From a virus: a stretch of 30,564 bases of DNA. The notes under the pieces are model-generated. The model was not told where the DNA came from. It saw only the letters and a list, made by a program, of their open reading frames with translations, and did not search any database. Shown one piece after another: positions 4,769 through 13,509 of this stretch. The position numbers and the translations under genes are program-made. Position 1 is the stretch's first letter, and every line of letters starts with the position of its first letter. Location: positions 1-30,564 of the IMG/VR virus record IMGVR_UViG_3300048011_000188. The stretch is one strand, 5' to 3'.

Positions 4769-6604
4769 ATGGCAACAAAACTACAAGTCACAGAGTTGGA
4801 CTTTGATGATATCAAAACCAATCTAAAGACATATATGAAGAATCAATCGGAGTTCTCTGATTATAACTTTGAAGGTTCTGGACTTTCAACACTCATTGAT
4901 GTTCTTGCGTACAACACTCATTACTTGGGTATGAATGCAAACATGGCAATCAACGAAGCATATTTGGATACTGCAACTCTTCGTTCTTCTGTTGTATCTC
5001 ATGCAAAGACTTTGGGTTATACTCCACGTTCTGCTCGTTCACCTATTGCTTACATTGATGTTACAATCAATAACTCAACTCTTACTTCTATCACAGTTGC
5101 CAAAGGAACTAAGTTTACTACACAGATTGATGATACAACATATTCTTTTGTTGTCAACGAAACTCAAACCGTAACGCCAATTAATGGTGTTCTTAGATTT
5201 TCTAATCTTGCTATCTATGAGGGCACACTTGTTACTGCAAAGTATACAGTTGATAATAATAATCTTGAAAAGAAATATATGGTGACTGATGTTCGTGCAG
5301 ACACAACCACACTAAAGGTATCTGTTCAGAACTCAGCGTCTGATGCAACCACACAAGTCTATACTCTTGCAACTGACATCTCTCAGGTGACTGCAACTTC
5401 TAATGTTTACTTCTTACAAGAAGTCGATGACGGAAAGTTTGAGGTTTACTTTGGTGATGACGTAGTGGGCAAGAAAGTAAACGATGGTAACATTGTGATT
5501 CTAGAATACGTTGTCACAAACAAAGGTGCAGCGAATAACGCAAAAGTTTTCTCAGGAACTTCGGTTGGTGGGGAAACAAACATTACTATCGCAACGGTAT
5601 CTGCTGCCGCTGGTGGCGCAGAACCAGAAACTATTCAGTCCATCAAATACAATGCTCCCTTGGACTATGCATCACAAGGTAGAGCAGTTACGACTGATGA
5701 CTACAAGGTTATCATTCCACAAGTTTATGCAGACACGAAAGCAATTCAAGTGTGGGGTGGAGAAGATAACGATCCACCAATCTATGGACAGGTATTCGTT
5801 TCTATCAAAACAACATCAGGGGTAAACCTGACACAAGCACAAAAAGATACAATCGCAACTTCACTGGACAAATACAATGTCGCTTCGGTTCGTCCAACTA
5901 TTGTCGATCCAGAAATCACAAAGATTAAGATGACAACCAACTTTAAGTTTGATGCCAATGTCACTACAAAGACTGCAACAGATTTAGAGACACTTGTTCG
6001 TACAACAGTATCTAACTACAACTCCTCAGACTTAGAAAAGTTTGATGGTGTGTTTAGATTCTCAAAGATGTCTCGCTTGATTGACGGAACAGACCCTTCT
6101 ATTCTTTCAAACATCACAACAATCAAGATGCAGAAAACAATCGTACCTCAACTTAACACGTTGGCAAAATATGAACTGAAGTTTTCTAACGCATTATATA
6201 ATCCTCACAGTGGACATAACTCTGCAATGGGTGGTATTACAAGTTCAACTGGTTTTACTATTGCTGGTGAATCAGGCGAACACTTTATAGATGATGATGG
6301 TGCTGGTAATCTAAGAGCGTATTCTCTTGTTGGTGGAACAACCAGAACATACCTCGGCACAAACATTGGTACTATTGATTATGCAACAGGACTATTGACA
6401 CTAAGTTCAATCAACATTACAGGTTCAACCGAAACTGCTGGTATCACGGTTACAACTACACCAAGTTCAAATGATATTGTTCCAGTTCGGAATCAGTTGC
6501 TAGAGATTGATCTTACAACTCTAAAGATTACTGGTAACAATGATACAATCGAGTCGGGTGGTTCATCTGCTGGAACTGGTTACACAACATCATCCTCTTA
6601 TTAA
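4769..6604 (+). CDS. 6: gp6-like baseplate wedge protein (611 aa)
   Basis: Baseplate J-like protein; T4 gp6 forms the inner ring that links wedges around the hub. The N-terminus ELDFDDIKTNLKTYMKNQSE and then FEGSGLSTLIDVLAYNTHYL (about 35-54) is the hallmark of marine T4-like gp6. VVSHAKTLGYTPRSARSP follows near residue 75. The J-like core includes the DYASQGRAVTTDDYKVIIPQ segment (about 300-320). The length of 611 is close to T4 gp6 (660). The C-terminal 120 residues are low-complexity Ser/Thr/Gly and may be a phage-specific extension. The gene starts nine bases after gp25. Confidence 0.9.
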   Translation: MATKLQVTELDFDDIKTNLKTYMKNQSEFSDYNFEGSGLSTLIDVLAYNTHYLGMNANMAINEAYLDTATLRSSVVSHAKTLGYTPRSARSPIAYIDVTINNSTLTSITVAKGTKFTTQIDDTTYSFVVNETQTVTPINGVLRFSNLAIYEGTLVTAKYTVDNNNLEKKYMVTDVRADTTTLKVSVQNSASDATTQVYTLATDISQVTATSNVYFLQEVDDGKFEVYFGDDVVGKKVNDGNIVILEYVVTNKGAANNAKVFSGTSVGGETNITIATVSAAAGGAEPETIQSIKYNAPLDYASQGRAVTTDDYKVIIPQVYADTKAIQVWGGEDNDPPIYGQVFVSIKTTSGVNLTQAQKDTIATSLDKYNVASVRPTIVDPEITKIKMTTNFKFDANVTTKTATDLETLVRTTVSNYNSSDLEKFDGVFRFSKMSRLIDGTDPSILSNITTIKMQKTIVPQLNTLAKYELKFSNALYNPHSGHNSAMGGITSSTGFTIAGESGEHFIDDDGAGNLRAYSLVGGTTRTYLGTNIGTIDYATGLLTLSSINITGSTETAGITVTTTPSSNDIVPVRNQLLEIDLTTLKITGNNDTIESGGSSAGTGYTTSSSY

Positions 6605-6615
6605 GGTTTTAATAA

Positions 6616-9357
6616 ATGTCTGCACAAGACCCTACATTAAAGAATAAAGTATCGCCGCACATTCAAACTCAACTTCCAGAGTTTGTGCAATCCGATCATC
6701 CTTTATTCTCACTCTTCCTCAAGTACTACTATGAGTTTCTTGAAGCGGGGGAACTTGTTGTTACAGGAACAAACAACTATGTGATTGAAGAAACAATCAC
6801 AAATAACTATGTCCTTGACGAAACTGGCGAGAACATTGTCCTTGAAGATTCTGTTGGCAAGTTTACTGTGGGTGAAACTATTACAGGTGCAACCTCTGGT
6901 GCAACTGCTCGTATTCTTGTTGATGACTTCGATGATAACAAAAGACTATTCATTACATCCCAACAAAGATTTGAAACTGGTGAAACAGTAACAGGCAACT
7001 CTTCTGGTGCAACAACAACCGTTGCATCCTATCGTGCAAACCCTGTACAGAACATTCAACAACTTCTTGCATATGCAGATGTTGACAATACAGTATATGC
7101 TTTCCTTGACAAGTTTAGAGATTCCTTTATGGAGTCTTTACCAAACACTCTTGCAGATGGTATTGCAAAACGTAAACTCATTAAGAACATCAAGGATATG
7201 TACACTGCAAAGGGTACACGAGATGGACACAAGTTGTTCTTCCGTATTCTCTTTGATGAAGAAGCGACACTCATTTATCCAAGAGATAATATGCTTCGTG
7301 TATCTGATGGTGCGTGGAGTACAGATAAAGTTATTCGTATCATTGAAAGTGGTACGTCTGATTTCACCAAAGCGATTGGACAAACACTAACAGGTTCGAC
7401 ATCTGGTGCTACTGCTCTGATTGCAACAGTCATTAAGTTTAGAGAAGGCGCCAATCTTATTGCAGAGATTAACCTTGATGCAAACTCTGTATCAGGAACA
7501 TTCACTGCTGGTGAACTTGTTACCACAACAGACACAACACTTGACTTAGAAATCTCAGGTGTAGTTAAGGGAATACTTATTGGCGGTAATGTTGATCTTG
7601 GTGGTGCTTACTATGAGACAGGAGATGTCACAACAGTAACAGGTGGAGGCGGTAATGATGCTGCAACCGCTCGTGTTGAATCTGCTGGTGCTGGTTCGAT
7701 TGATGAGATTGTTATTGAGAACGCTGGTACTGGTTATACCGCTGGTGAAGAACTTCGTTTTGATTTAACAAACACAGAAGGAACTGATGTTCGTGCAAAG
7801 ATTGCTGTTATTGGTGGTGGATTTCTTTTAGAACAATCAACCTCACCAGATAACATCATCACTGAAGATGGTGACTTGATTGTTACTGATGATGACATTC
7901 AGTATATCAGCAAGGAAACAACAGTCGGTGAACTTGACCATCTTGTCATGGAAGATGGTGGACAGATTGTTATAGAGACTGCAACCTTTGGTAATGCGCC
8001 CGGCAGTAATGCAAATGAACGTGGGCAAATTACAAAGATTGAAATGATTAACAAGGGTAATGGTTTTATAAAACTTCCTCTTGTTCAAGACAGTGCAACA
8101 ACAACTGGTGCTGGTGCAAGTCTTTTTGCTGCATCAACTCAGACACCAATGGTTGGACACGTTTCTGGAATCTCTGTCACAAACTTTGGACTAGATTATA
8201 CATCAACCCCAACAATCACACTCAATAGAAATGTTTTGGTGAAGAATGTATCAGGTTCTTTTGCTGCTGGTGATACGCTTACAAGTCACGATGGAACAGT
8301 TGTAGACTTTGACAATGCAAGAAATATTATTGAAATAAAAACTTCTGTTACCTTTAATCAAGATGATACGATAACATCTATCACTGGTGCAACTGCTACA
8401 GTACATCAATCAACACCAGCAAAAGCATCTTCTAATATTGGAACAGTCGGAACAACTGTTGGGAACTTTGTAAACGATAGAGGTAAAGTCTCTGTTGATA
8501 CTATGCGAGTTCAAGACTCCTACTACTATCAAGACTATTCATATGTTGTTCGTATTGGACAATCAATCAATGAGTGGAGAGAAAGTGTAAGACGTTCTGT
8601 ACACCCTGCTGGTTGGAATGTATTCGGTGAGGTTTCGTTTGCGTCACAGGTTTCTGCAAGAATTCAAAACCCTGCCGCTGGTTCTGTTGGAGACAGTGCA
8701 TCGCCAGATACATTTACACCAGAACTTGCATCTACATTTACTAACTTGTTTACAACAATCTTTGGAAGAAGATTGGGTACACTCACAGATTCTACTAAGA
8801 GGGCGAATGGACATGAAGGTTCATCTTCAATTCTTCCAAACGGTAAGAGAGAAGTTACACTTGAGTCTGTAGTCACTGTTCGCATGGATGGGCCCACTCG
8901 TTTATCAGGTGGGGCGTTTGGATCTACTTTGAATCTGTTACCACAATATGCATTCTCTGTGCCCCCGACAGATACCTCGCAAGAGATACCACATTATCCA
9001 GGCATCTATAGAGTTGCCGAAAATAATCACGACAATCGTGCATACTTTAATATTGACCAGTTTGGACAGTTCCGTATTAATCAAGTATCTGACGGTAGTG
9101 GAAACATTCCTCAGACAGCATTCAGTACTAGAATCAGTGTACCGCCGCCAGGCGAGATACAGATTAGAACAAGTGGTGCTGGTTCAGTAAATGCATTTGA
9201 CAATAACTTTGTGACGTTTGATAACACAACTAATACTTTTGATGAGGAAGTTGATAGTGGAAACACAAGAACTGGAGCGGGTGCAGTATATACATCATTC
9301 GATGAAAATGCAATAACATTCGATTCATCATCAGATAAATTTGATACAGGTAGTTGA
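6616..9357 (+). CDS. Large baseplate structural protein, gp7 position (913 aa)
   Basis: Virion structural protein placed right after gp6, where T4 has gp7 (wedge, about 1030 residues). I cannot confirm homology to gp7 by reading alone. The N-terminus KVSPHIQTQLPEFVQSDHPL and the block ADGIAKRKLIKNIKDMYTAK (181-200) with LFFRILFDEEATLIYPRDN are recurrent in large marine myovirus structural proteins. Between them are repeats of the form GETITGxTSGATA (about 86, 122 and 257), which recur in the 2119-residue protein downstream. The C-terminus has FD repeats (FVTFDNTTNTFDEE; ITFDSSSDKFD). No catalytic motif is seen. Confidence 0.75.
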   Translation: MSAQDPTLKNKVSPHIQTQLPEFVQSDHPLFSLFLKYYYEFLEAGELVVTGTNNYVIEETITNNYVLDETGENIVLEDSVGKFTVGETITGATSGATARILVDDFDDNKRLFITSQQRFETGETVTGNSSGATTTVASYRANPVQNIQQLLAYADVDNTVYAFLDKFRDSFMESLPNTLADGIAKRKLIKNIKDMYTAKGTRDGHKLFFRILFDEEATLIYPRDNMLRVSDGAWSTDKVIRIIESGTSDFTKAIGQTLTGSTSGATALIATVIKFREGANLIAEINLDANSVSGTFTAGELVTTTDTTLDLEISGVVKGILIGGNVDLGGAYYETGDVTTVTGGGGNDAATARVESAGAGSIDEIVIENAGTGYTAGEELRFDLTNTEGTDVRAKIAVIGGGFLLEQSTSPDNIITEDGDLIVTDDDIQYISKETTVGELDHLVMEDGGQIVIETATFGNAPGSNANERGQITKIEMINKGNGFIKLPLVQDSATTTGAGASLFAASTQTPMVGHVSGISVTNFGLDYTSTPTITLNRNVLVKNVSGSFAAGDTLTSHDGTVVDFDNARNIIEIKTSVTFNQDDTITSITGATATVHQSTPAKASSNIGTVGTTVGNFVNDRGKVSVDTMRVQDSYYYQDYSYVVRIGQSINEWRESVRRSVHPAGWNVFGEVSFASQVSARIQNPAAGSVGDSASPDTFTPELASTFTNLFTTIFGRRLGTLTDSTKRANGHEGSSSILPNGKREVTLESVVTVRMDGPTRLSGGAFGSTLNLLPQYAFSVPPTDTSQEIPHYPGIYRVAENNHDNRAYFNIDQFGQFRINQVSDGSGNIPQTAFSTRISVPPPGEIQIRTSGAGSVNAFDNNFVTFDNTTNTFDEEVDSGNTRTGAGAVYTSFDENAITFDSSSDKFDTGS

Positions 9358-9365
9358 TAAAGTCT

Positions 9366-9373
9366 TATAAATA
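9366..9373 (+). promoter_or_regulatory. T4-type late promoter (TATAAATA)
   Basis: Exact late box ending 25 bases before the ATG at 9399, in a 41-base intergenic gap. The AGGAG ribosome binding site at 9387-9391 lies in the leader. It would start the fibre-gene transcript. Confidence 0.75.
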
Positions 9374-9398
9374 AAAGAAAGAATTTAGGAGAAACCGA

Positions 9399-10262
9399 AT
9401 GGCATATCAGGCACTAGGACTTGGAACGAACGCCAACGATGGAACAGGCGATGACCTTCGTACAGGTGGTGATAAAATTAATGACAACATTGTAGAAGTT
9501 TTCGCAAAAATTAATGGAGTTGCAACAAGCGCCATCTCAAACGGAACTGCTCTTACAGCAGATACGGTTGCTCTATTAACTGCAACACAGACAATGACTA
9601 ACAAGACATTGACTACACCCACACTTACATCGCCAGTTATTAATGGTACTGTTGCTTCTGCAACAATCACTGCACTTACTACTGAAGGTATTCAGAATGC
9701 AACTGGTGAACTAGAAATCACCGCTCAAAACCAAGTAGTAGAGATTCAAGGTGGTGGTTCAAACTCAGGTGCAATCACACTGAACTGTGAACAGAATTCA
9801 CACGGACAAAAGATTATCGCACAACCACATAGTGCTGGTGTAACAAACACACTGACACTTCCTGCTGGTGGTAATGGTGAACTTGTAAGTACAGTTGCAA
9901 CTCAAACACTTACTAACAAGACATTGACTGCACCTACTATTACTGGTGCCGGTGCAATCGCTGGTGTGTTCACTGGTAACATCACTGGTAACGTAACTGG
10001 TAATGTGACAGGAAACGTAACTGGTAACGTAACTGGAACAGTTGACGGTGTTGTTGGTGGTAACACTCCTGCCGCAGTTACAGGTACAGCAATTAGTGGA
10101 ACATCCATTACTGTTACTGGTACTGCTAATGCACTGAAAGTAAACACAGTAACAACAACTCAACGTAATGCGTTGACTGCTGCTGTTGGAATGATAGTAT
10201 ACAATAGTACTACAAGTAAAATCGAAGCATACGCTGGTAGTGCTTGGGTTGCATTACATTAA
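9399..10262 (+). CDS. Fibre-like structural protein with NKTLT and GNVT repeats (287 aa)
   Basis: Tail fibre-like protein. The N-terminus (LGLGTNANDGTGDDLRTGGD, then INDNIVEVFAKIN) is a common attachment motif in phage structural proteins. Two copies of an ATQTxTNKTLTxPT repeat (residues 62-75 and 167-180) are typical of trimeric fibres. A run of five GNxT units (about 193-212) is coded by 12-base tandem repeats and is likely an extended shaft. The C-terminal RNALTAAVGMIVYNSTTSKI followed by AYAGSAWV is a small cap module that also appears in the protein at 21712. Adhesin or fibre function is inferred from composition and repeats; no receptor can be named. Confidence 0.7.
   Translation: MAYQALGLGTNANDGTGDDLRTGGDKINDNIVEVFAKINGVATSAISNGTALTADTVALLTATQTMTNKTLTTPTLTSPVINGTVASATITALTTEGIQNATGELEITAQNQVVEIQGGGSNSGAITLNCEQNSHGQKIIAQPHSAGVTNTLTLPAGGNGELVSTVATQTLTNKTLTAPTITGAGAIAGVFTGNITGNVTGNVTGNVTGNVTGTVDGVVGGNTPAAVTGTAISGTSITVTGTANALKVNTVTTTQRNALTAAVGMIVYNSTTSKIEAYAGSAWVALH
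9975..10034 (+). repeat. Five tandem 12-bp repeats coding (G-N-x-T)n
   Basis: Units GGTAACATCACT, GGTAACGTAACT, GGTAATGTGACA, GGAAACGTAACT and GGTAACGTAACT follow each other without gaps inside the fibre gene. Silent differences show that selection keeps the peptide repeat while the bases drift. The tract can change length by slippage or recombination. Confidence 0.85.
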
Positions 10263-10275
10263 GGGATAGATAAGA

Positions 10276-11571
10276 ATGGCGATTGATAAAATTCAAGACA
10301 GGGCGACTAATATCACAACCACAATTGATGGTTTAGATGACGCAACAGTTTCTAATACTGACCCTACTAAAACGACCAATCCATCAAGTGGAGTAGGAAC
10401 TCTTTGGTTAAACTCTACTTCTGGTGAAGTTTATGTTTGTACAAACGCTACAACGAATTCTAATATTTGGAAAAATATTGGTGATGGAAGCGGTGGTTTA
10501 GACTTTCCTGACGCTACTGGAATTACATCTAATCCATCAGACCTCTCTGCAATCACTATTAGTACAACACAGAATATTACATTTACTAATGCCACTGATT
10601 CAAAAGATTCGGTTTTTGATTTTGCAATCACAAATATTTCTAATTCTAATGCTATCACAGGAGTTGCTGCTGTAGGAGATGTTACAGATGTGTCAAGTGC
10701 AACCTTTGCTTTTACAATAGGTTCAACTGGTTCACTAACTAGTACCTTTAATGTACAAGTAACAGACTCCGATGGATATGCTTCAACCAAACAATTTACA
10801 CTAGGTACTGTTGTACCAACATTTTCTGTAAACTATCTATTAGTTGCTGGTGGTGGAGGTGGTGCAGCTGCTGAAGGACAAAATGGTCAAAGTGGCGGCG
10901 CTGGTGCTGGTGGAATGTTAGACAACTTAACAACGACACTTACTCAAGGTGTTCAGTATACTATTACAGTAGGTGGAGGCGGTGCTTCAACTGACAAAAA
11001 CACTGTTGGTAATGATGGTTCAAATACAACACTCACTGGTAGTGGGTTTAGTACACTAACTGCTATTGGTGGAGGTGGCGGCCCAGACTACGGTAGTGAC
11101 GGTCGTAATGGTGGTTCTGGCGCAGGCGGTTCGGAAAATAATCGTGCTGGTGGAACAGGAACATCTGGACAAGGGAATGATGGCGGTGCCGGTGGTCAAT
11201 ACCAAGTTGGTGGTAGCGGCGGCGGTGGCGGCAAGGGTGGTGCTGGACAAGCCTATAACGGTGGAAGGGCTGGTGGTGCTGGTGCAACAAGTGCTATAAC
11301 AGGTGTTGTTCTTGCTCACGGTGGTGACGGTTCACCCCCAAATACTGCCAGGAACGGAACTGCTGGTGGTGCAAACACAGGAAACGGTGCCGATGGTTCT
11401 GGTGCTGGTAGTGGTACTGAAGGTAGTGGCGCAAATGGTGGTTCTGGTGTTGCTGCACTAAAGATATTAACTAGTGAATATACTGGAACAGTATCAGGTT
11501 CGCCTGTAGTGAGTACATCTGGTTCACACACAATAATAAAATATAACAACACAGGAACGTACACAGCGTAG
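10276..11571 (+). CDS. Glycine-rich tail adhesin-like protein (431 aa)
   Basis: Three parts are visible. Residues 1-75 include a cap motif (GVGTLWLNSTSGEVYVC, then IWKNIGDG). Residues about 80-180 form an Ig/cadherin-like domain (SATFAFTIGSTGSLTSTFNV, QVTDSDGYAST). Residues about 186-395 are strongly glycine-rich, starting VNYLLVAGGGGGAAAEG, with QYTITVGGGGAS and many GGxGG runs. Such regions in phages form polyglycine-II helix bundles in distal adhesins, as in gp38 of the T4-like Salmonella phage S16, with variable loops that bind the receptor. A short beta-rich tail (VAALKILTSEYTG) closes it. Host recognition is likely; the exact role is inferred. Confidence 0.7.
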   Translation: MAIDKIQDRATNITTTIDGLDDATVSNTDPTKTTNPSSGVGTLWLNSTSGEVYVCTNATTNSNIWKNIGDGSGGLDFPDATGITSNPSDLSAITISTTQNITFTNATDSKDSVFDFAITNISNSNAITGVAAVGDVTDVSSATFAFTIGSTGSLTSTFNVQVTDSDGYASTKQFTLGTVVPTFSVNYLLVAGGGGGAAAEGQNGQSGGAGAGGMLDNLTTTLTQGVQYTITVGGGGASTDKNTVGNDGSNTTLTGSGFSTLTAIGGGGGPDYGSDGRNGGSGAGGSENNRAGGTGTSGQGNDGGAGGQYQVGGSGGGGGKGGAGQAYNGGRAGGAGATSAITGVVLAHGGDGSPPNTARNGTAGGANTGNGADGSGAGSGTEGSGANGGSGVAALKILTSEYTGTVSGSPVVSTSGSHTIIKYNNTGTYTA

Positions 11572-11583
11572 GAGATATTAGGT

Positions 11584-12018
11584 ATGGCACATTTTGCAAA
11601 ATTAGGTGATGGTAATGTTGTTGAACAGGTTATTGTTGTTAATGACGCTGACGCAGACACAGAAAAGAATGGTATTTCTTTTCTTCATGGGCTGTTTGGA
11701 AATAGTACAACTTGGGTTCAATGTTCTTATAACACCTTTGAAAATAAGTATTGGAATATTAATAGTGATGGAGAAAGAGTGCTTGCATCAGATCAATCAA
11801 AAGCATCTAGGAAAAACTATCCAGCTGTAGGGTGGACATATAGATCATCAATTGATGGATTTATTCCACCAGCGCCATATCCATCATGGATATTGGACGA
11901 AACTGTTGGTAAGTGGAATGCTCCTGTGAGTGCGCCTGACCCAAAAGAGGGCAAGTATTTTAGGTGGAATGAATCGACTCTTTCTTGGACAGAACATACG
12001 GTTGAAGTAACCGAATAA
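11584..12018 (+). CDS. Conserved structural or fibre-associated protein (144 aa)
   Basis: The 144-residue product starts MAHFAKLGDGNVVEQVIVVN and ends with GFIPPAPYPSWILDETVGKW and FRWNESTLSWTEH. I recognise this pattern (AKL...VEQVIVV; PYPSWILxE...W) as a conserved protein of marine T4-like phages, encoded among tail fibre genes and usually left as hypothetical. The C-terminal Trp-rich segment resembles fibre-tip or fibre-assembly proteins. No catalytic residues are seen. It sits 12 bases after the glycine-rich gene with TAGGAG (11570-11575) as ribosome binding site. Confidence 0.7.
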   Translation: MAHFAKLGDGNVVEQVIVVNDADADTEKNGISFLHGLFGNSTTWVQCSYNTFENKYWNINSDGERVLASDQSKASRKNYPAVGWTYRSSIDGFIPPAPYPSWILDETVGKWNAPVSAPDPKEGKYFRWNESTLSWTEHTVEVTE

Positions 12019-12021
12019 ATA
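12014..12021 (+). promoter_or_regulatory. Possible late promoter, one mismatch (AATAAATA)
   Basis: Seven of eight bases match TATAAATA. It overlaps the preceding stop codon and ends 18 bases before the gp8-like start, the same spacing as the exact boxes. The short intergenic region (12019-12039) also has an AGGAAAA ribosome binding site. Confidence 0.3.
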
Positions 12022-12039
12022 AGATTATAGGAAAAAAAC

Positions 12040-13506
12040 ATGGCAGCGATAATTACTGAAAATTTCAGACAACACAATGCAGACCAGTTTATTGAGTCAT
12101 TCTCAGAAGCTGCTGCATCAACATACTATTTGTTCATTGGTAAGAGTACACCTTTTACTAATACAACATCTGGTGGCGATGATAACTCACCTCCGACTCC
12201 AAAGGACGATGTGACTACAGAATTTTATAAATGGGATTCAATGCTCGCTGCCAAATTAATCTCATCTTCTGATGTAGCATATGTTATCCCTCGTAGAAAC
12301 TGGACAAACTCCACAGTATACGATATGTATGAACACGACATTAGTAGTTCAAATCCAACAAGTAGCAGTGCAACAAATCTATACGATTCAACCTTTCACT
12401 TTATGACATCTGAATATAAAGTATATAAAGTGCTTGACAATAATGCTGGAGCAGCATATAGTGGTGCAGAACCAACATCAACATCATCAACTCCTTTTGA
12501 ACTTGGTGGTTATACTCTGCAATATATGTACACACTTTCAACTTCACAAATTCAAAAGTTTGTAACTTCTGATTTCATTCCAGTAACTACTGACAATACT
12601 GTATCTGGTGATGCAGTGGATGGTGCAGTAGATACTGTTCGGACTACTGCTGGTTCTGGTTATACTGATGGAACTTACTATTCACCAATTGATGGTGATG
12701 GTGCAAACGGTATCGTACTAATTAAAGTTGCTGGTGGTGCAATTGTAAAACAAGGTTCTGCTGGAAGTAACGTGTTTGCTGGTGGTACAGGATATACATT
12801 TGGTACTGTTGACTTGAGTAACGTATACTCAAACAATGGATTATCTTCTGCTGCAAATATTGGTTCTGGTTCTGGTGGTGCAGTACAACCAATCATTTCA
12901 CCAAAGGGTGGACATGGTAAAAATGCAATCACAGAACTTGGTGGACACTTTGTAATGATGAACTCCAAGTTGGAACAGGCAGAGGGTGACGATGTAACAG
13001 TCGCAAACGATTTTAGAGAAGTTGGTATCGTTAAAGATCCTTTCAATTTTGGAACAACAACAATTTCATCTGCATCTACTCGTAGACAATCATATGCAAT
13101 AAAGATGGCGTCTGCTCCTTCATCTCCTTATGAGATTGATGAGAAGATTACTCAATCAACAACTGGTGCTGTCGGTAAGGTTGTAGAGTGGGATGCAACA
13201 AGAAACATTCTTTACTATCATCAAGAACAATATGCGAACTATGGTATCGCTGCAAACGGAAATGTAATTGCATTCACTGGTGCAAACACTGTCACAGGTG
13301 CTTCATCTAATGCTGCAGCAACACCGTCTGCAACTTCATCTGAAAACGTAACACTTGCTGGTGGAACAACTCTGACATTTTCATCTGGATATGCAAATCC
13401 AGAATTACAACCAAACAGTGGAAAGATTCTTTACATTGAAAACAGACGCCCGATTTCTCGTGCATCTGACCAAACAGAAGATATCAAAATCGTAGTGGAA
13501 TTCTAA
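12040..13506 (+). CDS. 8: gp8-like baseplate wedge protein (488 aa)
   Basis: T4 gp8 forms dimers in the wedge next to gp7. The family pattern is visible: MAAIITENFRQHNADQFIES, YYLFIGKSTPF (residues about 30-40), NSPPTPKDD, YVIPRRNW (about 81-88), and then YDSTFHFMTSEYKVYKVLDNN (113-134), all known from gp8 proteins of marine T4-like phages. At 488 residues it is longer than T4 gp8 (334). The extra length is Ser/Gly/Thr-rich material after residue 190, including a VxTxxxGSGYTDGTYY module shared by large marine phage structural proteins. The C-terminal ILYIENRRPISR segment is also conserved in this family. Confidence 0.88.
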   Translation: MAAIITENFRQHNADQFIESFSEAAASTYYLFIGKSTPFTNTTSGGDDNSPPTPKDDVTTEFYKWDSMLAAKLISSSDVAYVIPRRNWTNSTVYDMYEHDISSSNPTSSSATNLYDSTFHFMTSEYKVYKVLDNNAGAAYSGAEPTSTSSTPFELGGYTLQYMYTLSTSQIQKFVTSDFIPVTTDNTVSGDAVDGAVDTVRTTAGSGYTDGTYYSPIDGDGANGIVLIKVAGGAIVKQGSAGSNVFAGGTGYTFGTVDLSNVYSNNGLSSAANIGSGSGGAVQPIISPKGGHGKNAITELGGHFVMMNSKLEQAEGDDVTVANDFREVGIVKDPFNFGTTTISSASTRRQSYAIKMASAPSSPYEIDEKITQSTTGAVGKVVEWDATRNILYYHQEQYANYGIAANGNVIAFTGANTVTGASSNAAATPSATSSENVTLAGGTTLTFSSGYANPELQPNSGKILYIENRRPISRASDQTEDIKIVVEF

Positions 13507-13509
13507 AAA

